Positions 8,158 through 16,426 of a DNA stretch of 64,000 nt are shown here, piece by piece; positions within the stretch are counted from its first letter, which is position 1; each line of letters opens with the position of its first letter. The DNA comes from Planctomycetota bacterium (GTDB lineage Bacteria; Planctomycetota; Phycisphaerae; Phycisphaerales; UBA1924). The position numbers and the translations under genes were made by a program. The stretch spans positions 1-64,000 of the forward strand of contig JAUZRR010000004.1 in NCBI GenBank assembly GCA_030950285.1. The letters are read 5' to 3'. The notes under the pieces are model-generated. The model was not told the origin of the DNA and did no database searches. It was given only the letters and a program-made list of their open reading frames with translations.

Positions 8158-8781
8158 ATGGCAACCAAAACCGTCCAACTGCTGCTCACCGACAACGTCG
8201 ACAATCTCGGGATCGTTGGTGACGTCGTCACCGTCAAGCTGGGGTACGCCCGCAACTACCTGTTGCCGCGCGAGTTGGCGACTACACCCTCTGATGAGAA
8301 GCTGGCCGAGTTGGCCGAGAAGCGGGCGGTTGCCGAGAAAGAGCAGGCGGCGTTGCTCGAACACCGTCGCGGCATGATCAGCAAGATCGAGGGGCTCGAC
8401 ATCACGATCCTGCGTTCCTGCAACGACATCGGGCACCTCTACGGCTCGGTCACCCAGCAGGACGTCGCCAACGCGCTCGAAGAACTCGGGTTCGGGGTCA
8501 AGGCCCGTGAGGTGCGGCTGCCCTTTACCATCAAACGGATCGACGACTTCGACGTGCTGGTCAAGTTCTCGAAGGACCTCGAAGCGAACGTCAAACTGCA
8601 CGTCAAGCCCGACCGCACCATCGAGGACGACCGTGACGAGATGGAGTTTGACAACGAAGGCGAACTGATCGACCCCTCCATCAAACGCAAGCAGAAGGAG
8701 GCCGAGGCCGCGGCCGCGGCTGCACGGGAAGAGGCTGCGAGCAAAGAAGAGACGTCCGCCGCGGAGGGTGAGGACGCCTGA
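8158..8781 (+). CDS. rplI: 50S ribosomal protein L9
   Basis: 207 aa; usual L9 is about 150. The N-domain (LLLTDNVDNLGIVGDVVTVK, GYARNYLLPRELAT) and the C-domain (GHLYGSVTQQDVANALEELG, TIKRIDDFDVLVKF) are both present. After residue 155 comes an extension with DDRDEMEFDNEGELIDPS and then an A/E-rich run ending EGEDA. ATG 8158 starts at MATKTVQLLL, and GACAGCGAGA lies upstream. The 228 bp between ssb and this gene contains no rpsR. A terminator follows at 8894. Confidence 0.93.
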   Translation: MATKTVQLLLTDNVDNLGIVGDVVTVKLGYARNYLLPRELATTPSDEKLAELAEKRAVAEKEQAALLEHRRGMISKIEGLDITILRSCNDIGHLYGSVTQQDVANALEELGFGVKAREVRLPFTIKRIDDFDVLVKFSKDLEANVKLHVKPDRTIEDDRDEMEFDNEGELIDPSIKRKQKEAEAAAAAAREEAASKEETSAAEGEDA

Positions 8782-8817
8782 ACGGGTGGGGTGTTGCCTG
8801 CCGGCTTGACGGCGCGA

Positions 8818-8844
8818 GGCACTGGGCTGCGCCCGGTGGCACCC
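8818..8844. repeat. 27-bp dispersed palindromic repeat, copy 2
   Basis: It matches the copy at 2670-2696 at 25 of 27 positions. The stem is CACTGGGC/GCCCGGTG with one G-T pair, followed by GCACCC. It lies between the rplI stop and its terminator. Confidence 0.8.
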
Positions 8845-8893
8845 GATCTGCTCGATCCGCCCGGTCTACCGACCCCGGCGACTGTCTGAAACG

Positions 8894-8934
8894 AAACACG
8901 CCCCGGCATCGAGATGCCGGGGCGTGTTTTTCTT
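8894..8934 (+). terminator. Rho-independent terminator of the rpsF-ssb-rplI run
   Basis: Stem ACACGCCCCGGCATC / GATGCCGGGGCGTGT with a short loop, followed by TTTTCTTTG. On the minus strand the same stem is followed by TTCGTTTC, so it may also stop the convergent minus-strand operon that ends at 8970. Confidence 0.92.
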
Positions 8935-8969
8935 TGCCGTTGATGTTGAGCCCGCGGGCGGGCGTCGGG

Positions 8970-10763
8970 TTACCGCCGCCGCTTCTTCAGCACCAGCGGC
9001 TCGTCGAGGGTGACAATCTCTTTGGGTCCGATGTTGTAGCTCTTGATTTCGGCGCCCTCGCTGCAGAGGAAGAGCAGGGTGAGCCGCTGGTCGGTGCGGC
9101 TCGAGCTGAGGACGATCCCTTCGTCAGCGAGCTGCGACAACCCTCGGACGGGCTGACCGGGCTCGAAGCGGATGTCGATCTTGTCGCGGTCTTCGTAGAC
9201 CCAGCCGACGGCTTCGTAGACGATGCCCTTGGTGTCGACCAGTTGGGGGGGCACGACGCGCAGGGCGGTCGCCATCGCCTTGCCGTAGAGGCTGCCGGGG
9301 AAGTTGCCGCTGACATCGACCTGCACCATCGCGACGCCGGAGGTGGTGGAGAACTTGTTGATCCGGAGTGCCTTCTCGCCGATACGTATCCGGAGTTGTT
9401 CCGGCTTCCACTGGGCGTGGCCGTTGAGGATGTAGTTGTCGGCGTCGATCTCGAGACCCCGTTGTGTGCCTTTCTGGATCACCAGCGGGCGGGGGAGGGT
9501 GTTGCGGAAGAAGATGCCCTTGGCCTGGGCCTCGGTCTCGTTGCTGTTGTTTTGTCGGTTGTTGTTGGCGTTGGTGGTGTCCCGTCCGTAGTCGGCCGGG
9601 ATCGCTTCGGCCCCTTCGATCAGGGTGCCCTGGGTGACCGCGCGGTCGCGGGCGGCGACCGAGTTATACTCGTCGGCCGGCTGCGAGGGATCGAGCATGC
9701 GGCGGATGTTCTTGAGATAGACCGCGATGGGTTCGTAGTCGTTGGGGACGAGAAACTCAAAGCCCATCGGGCGGGTCGCCGCACCCGCAGACGCGATCGC
9801 AATGTTGGGCGAGTCGTAGAGGAACCGGGCGAGCGAGGTGTCTGCGCCCAAGGGGTTGGCGATCACCGCGATGGGGTGCAGCGTGAGCCGGTCGCCGGTG
9901 TCTTCGTCCTCGGCGATCATCCAGATCTGGCCGGCGGTCACGGAGACAAAGCTGGCGCCGGGCTCGCGGAGGGAGGACTTCATATCGAGGATGACCCCCT
10001 CGATGCGGGAGTCGGCGGGGTAGGGTTCGCCGTTGAGCATGGTCGCGGCGTGGGGTGCGGTTGCCCAGCGGTCCTGAAGCAGGTTCTCGCCGGGCGCCGC
10101 GGTGACGCGGTATCGTGCGAGCAGCTCGTAGTCGTTGGGCTTGGCGGTGTTTCGGGCCAGGCCGCGGTCGTTCATCCGCATGACCTCGGCGGCGTGCCAG
10201 GGGTCGGGCCGCCACTTGGCGAGCGGTTCCTTGGTCGAGAACACGGCCTCGCTGGTGCGTGCATAGAGCGTCCCGACGAGGCGATCGACCGGGATCAGCA
10301 GGCCGCCGGAGCGCTCGACGCTGGCGCCAGCCCCCTGGTAGGTGACGGGCTGGTACCCGAACTCGTCGGTCTTGAGTCGCATGGTGCCGATCGCGGTGAC
10401 GAGGATGCCTGCGGTGATGACGCCGGAGATGATGCCGCAGACGCCCGACCCGACGACGTCGGCCGCGGGGACCGCGACCGCGTTGGCGGGGGCGAGTTTG
10501 TCGGTCGCGAGGCGGAGCAGGGCGAGCGAGCCCGCGAAGGGGAGGACCAGCCCGAACGCCCACGCGGTGTACTCGATCGGCTGCAGGAAGCCCTTGGTGG
10601 GGGCTTTGGTCAGGATCAGGTAGGAGAGCGGCTCCCAGAACGCGAACGCGATCGCCCCGGCGACGACGACGCACGCCATATGGAGCAGCGATGAGAAGAA
10701 GTTACGGGTCACGGCGGCGTAGGCCATGACCAGCACGATCCCAATCACAACGATGTTCATCAT
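8970..10763 (-). CDS. Membrane protein of unknown function, CvpA-like N-terminus
   Basis: 597 aa. The first 130 residues contain about four hydrophobic segments (MNIVVIGIVLVMAYAAV, MACVVVAGAIAFAFW, YTAWAFGLVLPFAGSLALL, GSGVCGIISGVITAGILVTA). This spacing and the late Gly-rich helix resemble CvpA (colicin V production) proteins (inference from pattern only). The remaining 450 residues are soluble, probably periplasmic, with an N-rich patch (NANNNRQNNSNETEA) near the middle and a basic end LKKRRR. I recognise no catalytic motif. GAGAGGA lies 8 nt upstream of the ATG at 10763. It is 30 bp downstream of the degenerate PilB-like gene and likely cotranscribed with it. Confidence 0.75.
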   Translation of the reverse strand: MMNIVVIGIVLVMAYAAVTRNFFSSLLHMACVVVAGAIAFAFWEPLSYLILTKAPTKGFLQPIEYTAWAFGLVLPFAGSLALLRLATDKLAPANAVAVPAADVVGSGVCGIISGVITAGILVTAIGTMRLKTDEFGYQPVTYQGAGASVERSGGLLIPVDRLVGTLYARTSEAVFSTKEPLAKWRPDPWHAAEVMRMNDRGLARNTAKPNDYELLARYRVTAAPGENLLQDRWATAPHAATMLNGEPYPADSRIEGVILDMKSSLREPGASFVSVTAGQIWMIAEDEDTGDRLTLHPIAVIANPLGADTSLARFLYDSPNIAIASAGAATRPMGFEFLVPNDYEPIAVYLKNIRRMLDPSQPADEYNSVAARDRAVTQGTLIEGAEAIPADYGRDTTNANNNRQNNSNETEAQAKGIFFRNTLPRPLVIQKGTQRGLEIDADNYILNGHAQWKPEQLRIRIGEKALRINKFSTTSGVAMVQVDVSGNFPGSLYGKAMATALRVVPPQLVDTKGIVYEAVGWVYEDRDKIDIRFEPGQPVRGLSQLADEGIVLSSSRTDQRLTLLFLCSEGAEIKSYNIGPKEIVTLDEPLVLKKRRR

Positions 10764-10793
10764 GGCAAATATCCTCTCACAGCGGCGAGCGCT

Positions 10794-12527
10794 CTAGCTT
10801 GCGGCGGCGGCTTTCTTGGCAGCGGGTTTCTTGCTCTCGCCCGAGCTGGTGACACGCATGATCTCTTCGATGCTGGTGATGCCTTCGACGGCCTTGAGCA
10901 GGGCGGCCTGCTGGATGGTCGGGTACCCGCGTTTGCGGAACTCGGCCCGGAGGGCGGCGAGGTTGCCGCTCTTGACCAGCTCGCGCTCGGCAGCCCCGAG
11001 AGGGAAGACCTCGAAGACCCCTTCCTGCCCGAAATATCCACCGCCGTTGCACATCGGACAGGTCTCCGGCTTGTTCTTGATGAGCACCTGCCCACCCTTC
11101 TTGAACAGCTGAGGCACCTTGTCTGCGGGCAGACCCAGCTTTTTGAGCATGTCCGCCGAGGGGGTGTACCCCACCCGGCAGTTTTGACACAGCTTGCGGA
11201 CGAGAGTTCCCGAGATCACGCCGTGGAGTGCTTCAGAGGCCGCGGGGAGGTCCCCGACGGCTTTGCACCAGGTCTGGATCGCCTGCAGGCCGCCGCTGCC
11301 GCGGAGAAGGACATACTGGCGGGTGCGTTCCTGATCGCCCCGGCAGATTTCTTTGGCAGTCGCGGCGTCTGGGAGTTCGGCGATACCAACGACGTCGGGG
11401 TCACGCCGAAGAATCGACCGGACGAGGGTGGAGTATTCCTGCCCCTCGGCACGGGGGTCGAACGGATTCTGCCGGACGCCTTCGATCTCGTCCTGGATGT
11501 CAGACTCGATGGTCTGGACGTTCTGGGTGTAGGCGTCGTGCATGCGAACCATGGTGTAGAGCAGTGTGGTCCCGCCGCCGTCGGGCGGGGTCGCGAGCAG
11601 CACTGTGCCGGTGGCGTCTTCGACGATCTTGTTGACCGCTTCGGTCTGCGGGGCGAGGAAGCCCAGGTCGCTGACCTTTCGACGGACGGCGAGCTCGGGG
11701 TCGAGCATGAGGGTGAGCATCATGCCGGTCTGCCCGCCGGCGGTGGTGAGGCGGACCTTGTGCTTCTTGTCGAGGTGCCCGACGCCGACAGTCGCCGCCT
11801 GCTTGCGTCTTCGGTCGCTGATATCCAGATCGCCGGCTTTTTTCCAGTAGTCCATGAGTTTGACCGCTTCGGCAGCCGGCAGGGTGGTGTCGGCGGTGGG
11901 CACGCCGTCGATCAGGAAGATCACGCCGTAGGTCTGGTCCTTGCCGGTGGGGCGGACGACGATCTCCGAGGCGCGGGCGAGCTTGCCACGAAGGAACACG
12001 CCCTCGGCCGCAACCCGGACGGTGAACTCTTCGGTGTCTTTTTCTGGCACCGCGACGGTGTCGCCGTCGGGGGTTCTCAGCAGCAGCTCTGCGGTGCCGG
12101 CGTGCTTGGCGGCGGCCTTGGCTTCCTTTGCCTCCTGCGCGTTGGAGAAGTCGAGCAGCTTGACGTGGTGGTCCTCGGGGACCCGCTCGTCCTTGTTGGC
12201 GATGAGGGGGTAGGCCAGCATACTTATCGCAAGGATCGCGACCTCGGCCGCCAGCCCGACCACGATGCCGAGAATGCCCTGCAGCGGCATCAGCACCGCG
12301 ACCGCGAACGCGATCAGCCCCATAAAGAGGTGGAACGAGTTCCACCTCTTGGGCTCGAGGTGAAACCGGGCTGCGTGTTTGTCGTAGTTTGACGAGATCA
12401 GCCTTGCCCAGGCGACCAGCGGCACGAGCAGCAGCACCGGCTTCCAAGGGGAAACCAGAATTAAGGCGTCCTGGGCCAGAGTCATCGGCATTGCAATCCC
12501 CACGGAAGTTTCAAGAGCTTGGAGCAC
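10794..12527 (-). CDS. Membrane-anchored degenerate GspE/PilB-family protein
   Basis: 577 aa. Residues 20-110 hold two or three membrane segments, unusual for this soluble family. The C-terminal half aligns with GspE/PilB: TIESDIQDEIEGVRQNPFD matches the Asp box, ILRRDPDVVGIAEL matches Walker B, and the zinc finger is kept (C447-x2-C450 and TCPMCNGGGYFG). Walker A, usually GPTGSGKTT, reads TPPDGGGTT (313-321), so the lysine at 319 is Gly. The His box GHLVxSTLHT is replaced by QYVLLRGSGGL. ATP hydrolysis is therefore unlikely and a structural or regulatory role is inferred. It lies 106 bp downstream of pilT. The start could be GTG 12527 or ATG 12491, which has GTGGGG 7 nt upstream. Confidence 0.85.
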   Translation of the reverse strand: MLQALETSVGIAMPMTLAQDALILVSPWKPVLLLVPLVAWARLISSNYDKHAARFHLEPKRWNSFHLFMGLIAFAVAVLMPLQGILGIVVGLAAEVAILAISMLAYPLIANKDERVPEDHHVKLLDFSNAQEAKEAKAAAKHAGTAELLLRTPDGDTVAVPEKDTEEFTVRVAAEGVFLRGKLARASEIVVRPTGKDQTYGVIFLIDGVPTADTTLPAAEAVKLMDYWKKAGDLDISDRRRKQAATVGVGHLDKKHKVRLTTAGGQTGMMLTLMLDPELAVRRKVSDLGFLAPQTEAVNKIVEDATGTVLLATPPDGGGTTLLYTMVRMHDAYTQNVQTIESDIQDEIEGVRQNPFDPRAEGQEYSTLVRSILRRDPDVVGIAELPDAATAKEICRGDQERTRQYVLLRGSGGLQAIQTWCKAVGDLPAASEALHGVISGTLVRKLCQNCRVGYTPSADMLKKLGLPADKVPQLFKKGGQVLIKNKPETCPMCNGGGYFGQEGVFEVFPLGAAERELVKSGNLAALRAEFRKRGYPTIQQAALLKAVEGITSIEEIMRVTSSGESKKPAAKKAAAAS

Positions 12528-12633
12528 CGTCGATTCCTGTCATTCAAGGCTCTGCGAGCAACCATCGTTCGTCCCACGCTTCTCGCGGAAACCACCAAGT
12601 ACAAGTCATCCCACCAACCCAAAGCCGACAGCC

Positions 12634-13791
12634 TCAGCCGAGCTTTTTGAGCCGCATCATCAGCTCGTCAACATTGGGCGACGAATCGATCGCCGTCCGC
12701 ATGTGAATGTATTCCTGTTCAACGAGCTCCACCAGCGAGAGGTTGAAGTCCTTCATGCCCGACTGGATCGCTTCGATCGAGTTGATGTACTCGCGGAGCT
12801 CGCCCTCGCGGCCTTCGATGATGTGCTTCTGGACGACCGTGTTGTTGACCAGAATCTCGATCGCCGGGATCCGGTGGATATTCTCGTGCAGCGTCGGGAG
12901 CAGCTTCTGGTACACGAACGCCCGCATCTGGTAAGCGAGGATCTTGCGGACGCCCTCGACCTCTTCCTGCTCGAACAGGCCGTAGATACGGCTGAAGGTC
13001 TGAGTGGTCGAGCTGGCGTGGATCGTCCCGTAGACGAGGTGCCCGGTCTCGGCGGCCATGAGGGCGGCTTCGAACGTTTCGTTGTCGCGCATCTCACCGA
13101 TGAGCACGATGTCTGGGTTCTCACGCACCAGCGCACGCAGCGCGATCTTGAAGTCGAGACAGTCAATCCCGATCTCCCGCTGGTTGATGGTCGCGATCGC
13201 GTCGTTGAAGATGTATTCGATGGGGTCCTCGATCGTCACGATATGGACCGGTTTGCGTTCGTTCACATACTGGAGCATCGACGCGATGGTCGTGGACTTG
13301 CCCGAACCGGTCACGCCGCAGAGCAGCACGATGCCCTGAGGCTGCATCGCGATCTCGGCCATGATCTCGGGGAGGTAGAGCCCCTCGAACGGCAGGATGT
13401 TGCTGGTGATGCGTCGGGCGGCGACGGAGATTTTGCCCCGCGCCATGAAGAGGTTGACACGGAAGCGGGTGTTGTCGTCAAAGTCGTACGCGAAGTCGGA
13501 CGAGCCGAACTTGTGGAGGTCTTCGAGTTGTTCGGGCGTCATGATCGCGCGGGCGATCTGCCAGAACTCTTCCTCGTCGACGGGTGTGGTGTCGAGCGGC
13601 TTGAGCGCGCCACGCTGGCGGATCTTGGGCGGCTGCCCGGTCTTCATGATGAGGTCGGACGCCTCGAACTTGATCGTCGCCTGTAGGAACTTGCCCCACC
13701 GGGTGGCGAACGGGTCGTTCTTCTTCATGGCGGGCAGCGCGACGTGCTCGATGTGCGACGTTGCGGTCTGGGTATCGCTCTCTACTGGCAT
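12634..13791 (-). CDS. pilT: PilT/PilU-type retraction ATPase
   Basis: 385 aa; hexameric ATPase expected to drive type IV pilus retraction at the inner membrane. Visible motifs: ASDLIMKTGQPPKIRQRG near the N-terminus, Walker A GVTGSGKST, Asp box VTIEDPIEYIF, Walker B PDIVLIGEMRD and His box GHLVYGTIHAS. All catalytic residues are intact, in contrast with the next gene. ATG 13791 is preferred over GTG 13824 because GAGGAG sits 10 nt upstream of it. No pilin or pilM-Q genes are in the window. PilU is an alternative name, because the chain is slightly longer than typical PilT and has an acidic insert. Confidence 0.9.
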   Translation of the reverse strand: MPVESDTQTATSHIEHVALPAMKKNDPFATRWGKFLQATIKFEASDLIMKTGQPPKIRQRGALKPLDTTPVDEEEFWQIARAIMTPEQLEDLHKFGSSDFAYDFDDNTRFRVNLFMARGKISVAARRITSNILPFEGLYLPEIMAEIAMQPQGIVLLCGVTGSGKSTTIASMLQYVNERKPVHIVTIEDPIEYIFNDAIATINQREIGIDCLDFKIALRALVRENPDIVLIGEMRDNETFEAALMAAETGHLVYGTIHASSTTQTFSRIYGLFEQEEVEGVRKILAYQMRAFVYQKLLPTLHENIHRIPAIEILVNNTVVQKHIIEGREGELREYINSIEAIQSGMKDFNLSLVELVEQEYIHMRTAIDSSPNVDELMMRLKKLG

Positions 13792-14049
13792 GGACGCTTC
13801 ACTCCTCGGTCTCGATGCAACCACACGGGGACGAATCTCCCTGCCCGGTCGCGGGCCTGGTGCATTTTCAGCTATCAGTCAGCGGGCGGGCGGGTGTTGG
13901 CAACTCCCGCCGTGACAGCAAAGCCTAGCAACTCGCAGCCGTCGGCGACGAGCGCGCACGCCCCACCCGCAGCAGGTGGACGCTGCCCTCGTCTGTTCGT
14001 AAAGCCCCCCCAGAGGTTCCCGGGTGGATCGGTCTGTCCCGAGAGCGGA

Positions 14050-14093
14050 CGCAAAAACACCAAAGGCCCGGCGTGCGGCCGGGCCCTTGGGAA
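14050..14093 (-). terminator. Terminator of the sigma factor gene
   Basis: Read on the minus strand: AAGGGCCCGGC, a short loop GCACGCC, then GCCGGGCCTTT-type arm and TGGTGTTTTTG. It lies 46 bp past the stop of the minus-strand sigma gene and upstream of pilT. Confidence 0.85.
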
Positions 14094-14139
14094 AGGTTGG
14101 GTGTGTGGGCGAACGGACCTGTGCCTCGGAGAGAGCGGC

Positions 14140-15231
14140 TCAGTCGACCGTGACCGGTGAACGGGTCTCGGTGCTGTTCTCCTGTTCCTCGGCTTCCTCC
14201 TCTTTGTCCTTGCTGCCCAGGAAGCTCTCTTCGAGGGTGACGCGGATTTTCTCCATCGCCTTGTTCTGGATCTGACGGACCCGTTCTTTGGTGACGCCGA
14301 TGATCTGCCCGACCTGTTCGAGGGTCATGGGCTTTTCTTCGCCGCTCTCGAGCCCGAAACGGTGCTCGATCACGGTGCGTTCGACGGCGGTCAGGTCGGC
14401 GCGGTTCTCGCTGACGATCCGCTTGACCTCCTCAGCAGCGTCCTTCTCGAAGCCCTCGCGCTTCGCCTCGATGTAGTTGGATTTCTCGAGCTTGGGGTCG
14501 AAATCGGTCGGGAACCGCTGGCGGTACTTGCTGAGCTTCATGCCCTGGCGGCTGAAGGCTTTGAGGATCGCCCGGCAGGCGTAGGTTGAGAACTTGTACC
14601 CACGCCCGGCGTCGAACTTGTCGACCGCACGGAGCAGCGCCATGTTGCCTTCGCTGACCAAGTCGGCAAAGTCGACCTCGCTCATGCGGGTCCGCTTTGC
14701 CATCGCCAGCACCAGCGCGAGGTTGGTCTCGGCGATCTGCTCACGCACCCGATCGGCGAGCCGGTGCCACGCGAGCACCTCCTCGGCCTGCTCGGGGGTG
14801 GGCTGCCTGGACGCGCCGGCCCAGATCTCCTGCTGGAGTTTCCAGACGCGGTACCTCGCGTAGTTGAACTGGTAGAACAGCACCCGTTCCTCAGCCCCGG
14901 TCAGGATGACCTGCTGGGTGCTCTTGACGGTCCGATTGCTTCGTGAGCTGGAGAGATCGTCCATCACCGGGTGGTACCAGGTGGTGTCGGGCTTCTGGAT
15001 CTCGGGAGCCTCGGCGTAGATCTGGTTCTCGGACTCGGTCTCGTAGAACTCGGGGCTGTCGATAAAGTCCTGCTCGTCGCTGAGCAGGTGCTTGAGCAGC
15101 CGTTCATCCTCGAGGCTGAGGCGTTTCTTTTTGCCTTGGGTCCCGGCAGCAGACGACGCCATCTCGACGCGGTGCCTGCGGCGGACCTGCTCGAGCGGAG
15201 TGAGCTTTCTGATTTTTCGTGCCTGGTTCAT
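14140..15231 (-). CDS. RNA polymerase sigma-70 family factor
   Basis: 363 aa. Region 2: AETNLALVLAMAKRTRMSEV, FADLVSEGNMALLRAVDKFD, YKFSTYACRAILKAFSRQ, including the DLVSEG and FSTYA core-binding and -10 motifs. Region 4: LTAVERTVIEHRFGLESGEE and the recognition helix MTLEQVGQIIGVTKERVRQI. Region 3 between them is shortened, and region 1.1 is absent. The tail is acidic (DKEEEAEEQENSTE). This fits a group 3/group 2-type alternative factor rather than the housekeeping one (inference). The start MNQARKIRK at 15231 is preferred over a longer frame, because AAGGACAGG lies upstream and the longer N-terminus has no family features. Confidence 0.88.
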   Translation of the reverse strand: MNQARKIRKLTPLEQVRRRHRVEMASSAAGTQGKKKRLSLEDERLLKHLLSDEQDFIDSPEFYETESENQIYAEAPEIQKPDTTWYHPVMDDLSSSRSNRTVKSTQQVILTGAEERVLFYQFNYARYRVWKLQQEIWAGASRQPTPEQAEEVLAWHRLADRVREQIAETNLALVLAMAKRTRMSEVDFADLVSEGNMALLRAVDKFDAGRGYKFSTYACRAILKAFSRQGMKLSKYRQRFPTDFDPKLEKSNYIEAKREGFEKDAAEEVKRIVSENRADLTAVERTVIEHRFGLESGEEKPMTLEQVGQIIGVTKERVRQIQNKAMEKIRVTLEESFLGSKDKEEEAEEQENSTETRSPVTVD

Positions 15232-15798
15232 ACCAACCTGTCCTTGCCGTTGCCGGCCGTGAGTTCCCACCGTCCTGGATCGTGCCGTTTCCTGGCCCGA
15301 ATATTGATGCGAAAAAATCTGATCTTGCTGCGAATTTCTTGGGATTTTCGCTATCTGCCCGCCATTTCGGAGTCTGATGACGCCGCCTTGAGGCCAGTGT
15401 AGCACTGGAAAGCCCTAGAGACCGCCCGCCGGGGGTACTGACCCGGCGATCTTCTTACGTATTCCGACCGGGCCGGGTTTCACTCGCTGAGCCAGAAGAC
15501 CCAAATCTGAGTAGACCCCGCCAGTCTTGCCATGATGTATGCGGACGATACGCCTGCCCGCGGATTCGCCGAGTTGTCGTCTGGCCTCCGTGCTCACCGG
15601 TCAGACTGCCGAGGCTGCTCCGCGAAACCCCACGATCGGGCTCGGACGGCTGCAGAAGAGGTTTTACGCAGGGCATCCTGCCCTCGCGCGTGTGGCCTCC
15701 CAGCTTACCTACAATCGTCACGAATGCAAGTCCGGCAACGATTTTTCGGACAACGGGATATTTGATAGGTTTTTGATCGTATACTCAAGGAGGCACCC
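15232..15798. other. Divergent intergenic region between sigma gene and sodA
   Basis: 567 bp with no convincing gene. It must hold the promoters of both neighbours. The part at 15295-15360 is AT-richer than its surroundings (AATATTGATGCGAAAAAATC). AAGGAGGC at 15787-15794 is the strong ribosome site of sodA. Confidence 0.5.
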
Positions 15799-16422
15799 AT
15801 GCCCTTTTCGCTCCCCGCTCTTCCTTTCGCCCACGACGCACTCGAGCCGCACATCGACGGTAAAACGATGGAGATTCATCACGGCAAGCACCACCAGGCC
15901 TACATCAACAACGCCAACGCTGCGCTCGAAGGCACAGCATGGGCGGGCAAGAGTGCCGAGGAGATTCTCGCAAACCTCGACGCGATCCCCGAGAACATCC
16001 GCGGCGCGGTCCGCAACAACGTCGGAGGGCACGCCAACCACTCGCTGTTCTGGACGATCCTCGCTCCGGCGGGGAAGGGCGGTGGGGGGGCACCCACCGG
16101 GGACCTGGCAGCCGAGATCGACAAGACGTTCGGCTCGTTCGACTCGTTCAAGGAGCAGTTCGCCAAGGCGGGGATGACCCGATTCGGCAGTGGGTGGGCG
16201 TGGCTCGGCTTTGATGAGCAGGGCAAGATGCACGTCGGGAGCACGCCGAATCAGGATTCGCCGTTGTCCTTCGGGCACGTCCCGATTCTCGGGCTCGATG
16301 TCTGGGAGCACGCGTACTACCTGAACTACCAGAACCGGCGTCCCGACTACATCACAGCATTCTGGAATGTCGTGAACTGGGGCAAGGTTGCTGAGCTTTT
16401 CGAGAAGGCACGCTCGGCCTGA
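15799..16422 (+). CDS. sodA: Superoxide dismutase, Mn-type
   Basis: 207 aa; dismutes superoxide in the cytoplasm. Metal ligands are seen at the usual places: the His of [12 protein letters not shown], the His of [10 protein letters not shown], and Asp and His of [24 protein letters not shown] carries the Gln typical of Mn rather than Fe enzymes, where AGTPL-like sequence occurs instead. There is no signal peptide. A well-placed AAGGAGGC precedes the ATG. It converges on the next gene, with only 4 bp between the stops. Confidence 0.95.
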   Translation: MPFSLPALPFAHDALEPHIDGKTMEIHHGKHHQAYINNANAALEGTAWAGKSAEEILANLDAIPENIRGAVRNNVGGHANHSLFWTILAPAGKGGGGAPTGDLAAEIDKTFGSFDSFKEQFAKAGMTRFGSGWAWLGFDEQGKMHVGSTPNQDSPLSFGHVPILGLDVWEHAYYLNYQNRRPDYITAFWNVVNWGKVAELFEKARSA

Positions 16423-16426
16423 TTGC

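Noticed and set aside
8934-10694. 586-codon open frame on the plus strand
   Set aside because: Antisense to the membrane protein at 8970-10763, with composition dominated by G, V, D and A as expected from a GC-rich shadow frame; no signal or motif.
11184-12392. 402-codon open frame on the plus strand
   Set aside because: Antisense to the GspE-like gene, which has clear homology; this frame has none.
12703-13686. 327-codon plus-strand frame over pilT
   Set aside because: Antisense shadow; all ATPase motifs are on the minus strand.
15539-16177. 212-codon plus-strand frame before and across sodA
   Set aside because: Overlaps the start of sodA in a different frame and has no ribosome site or family pattern.
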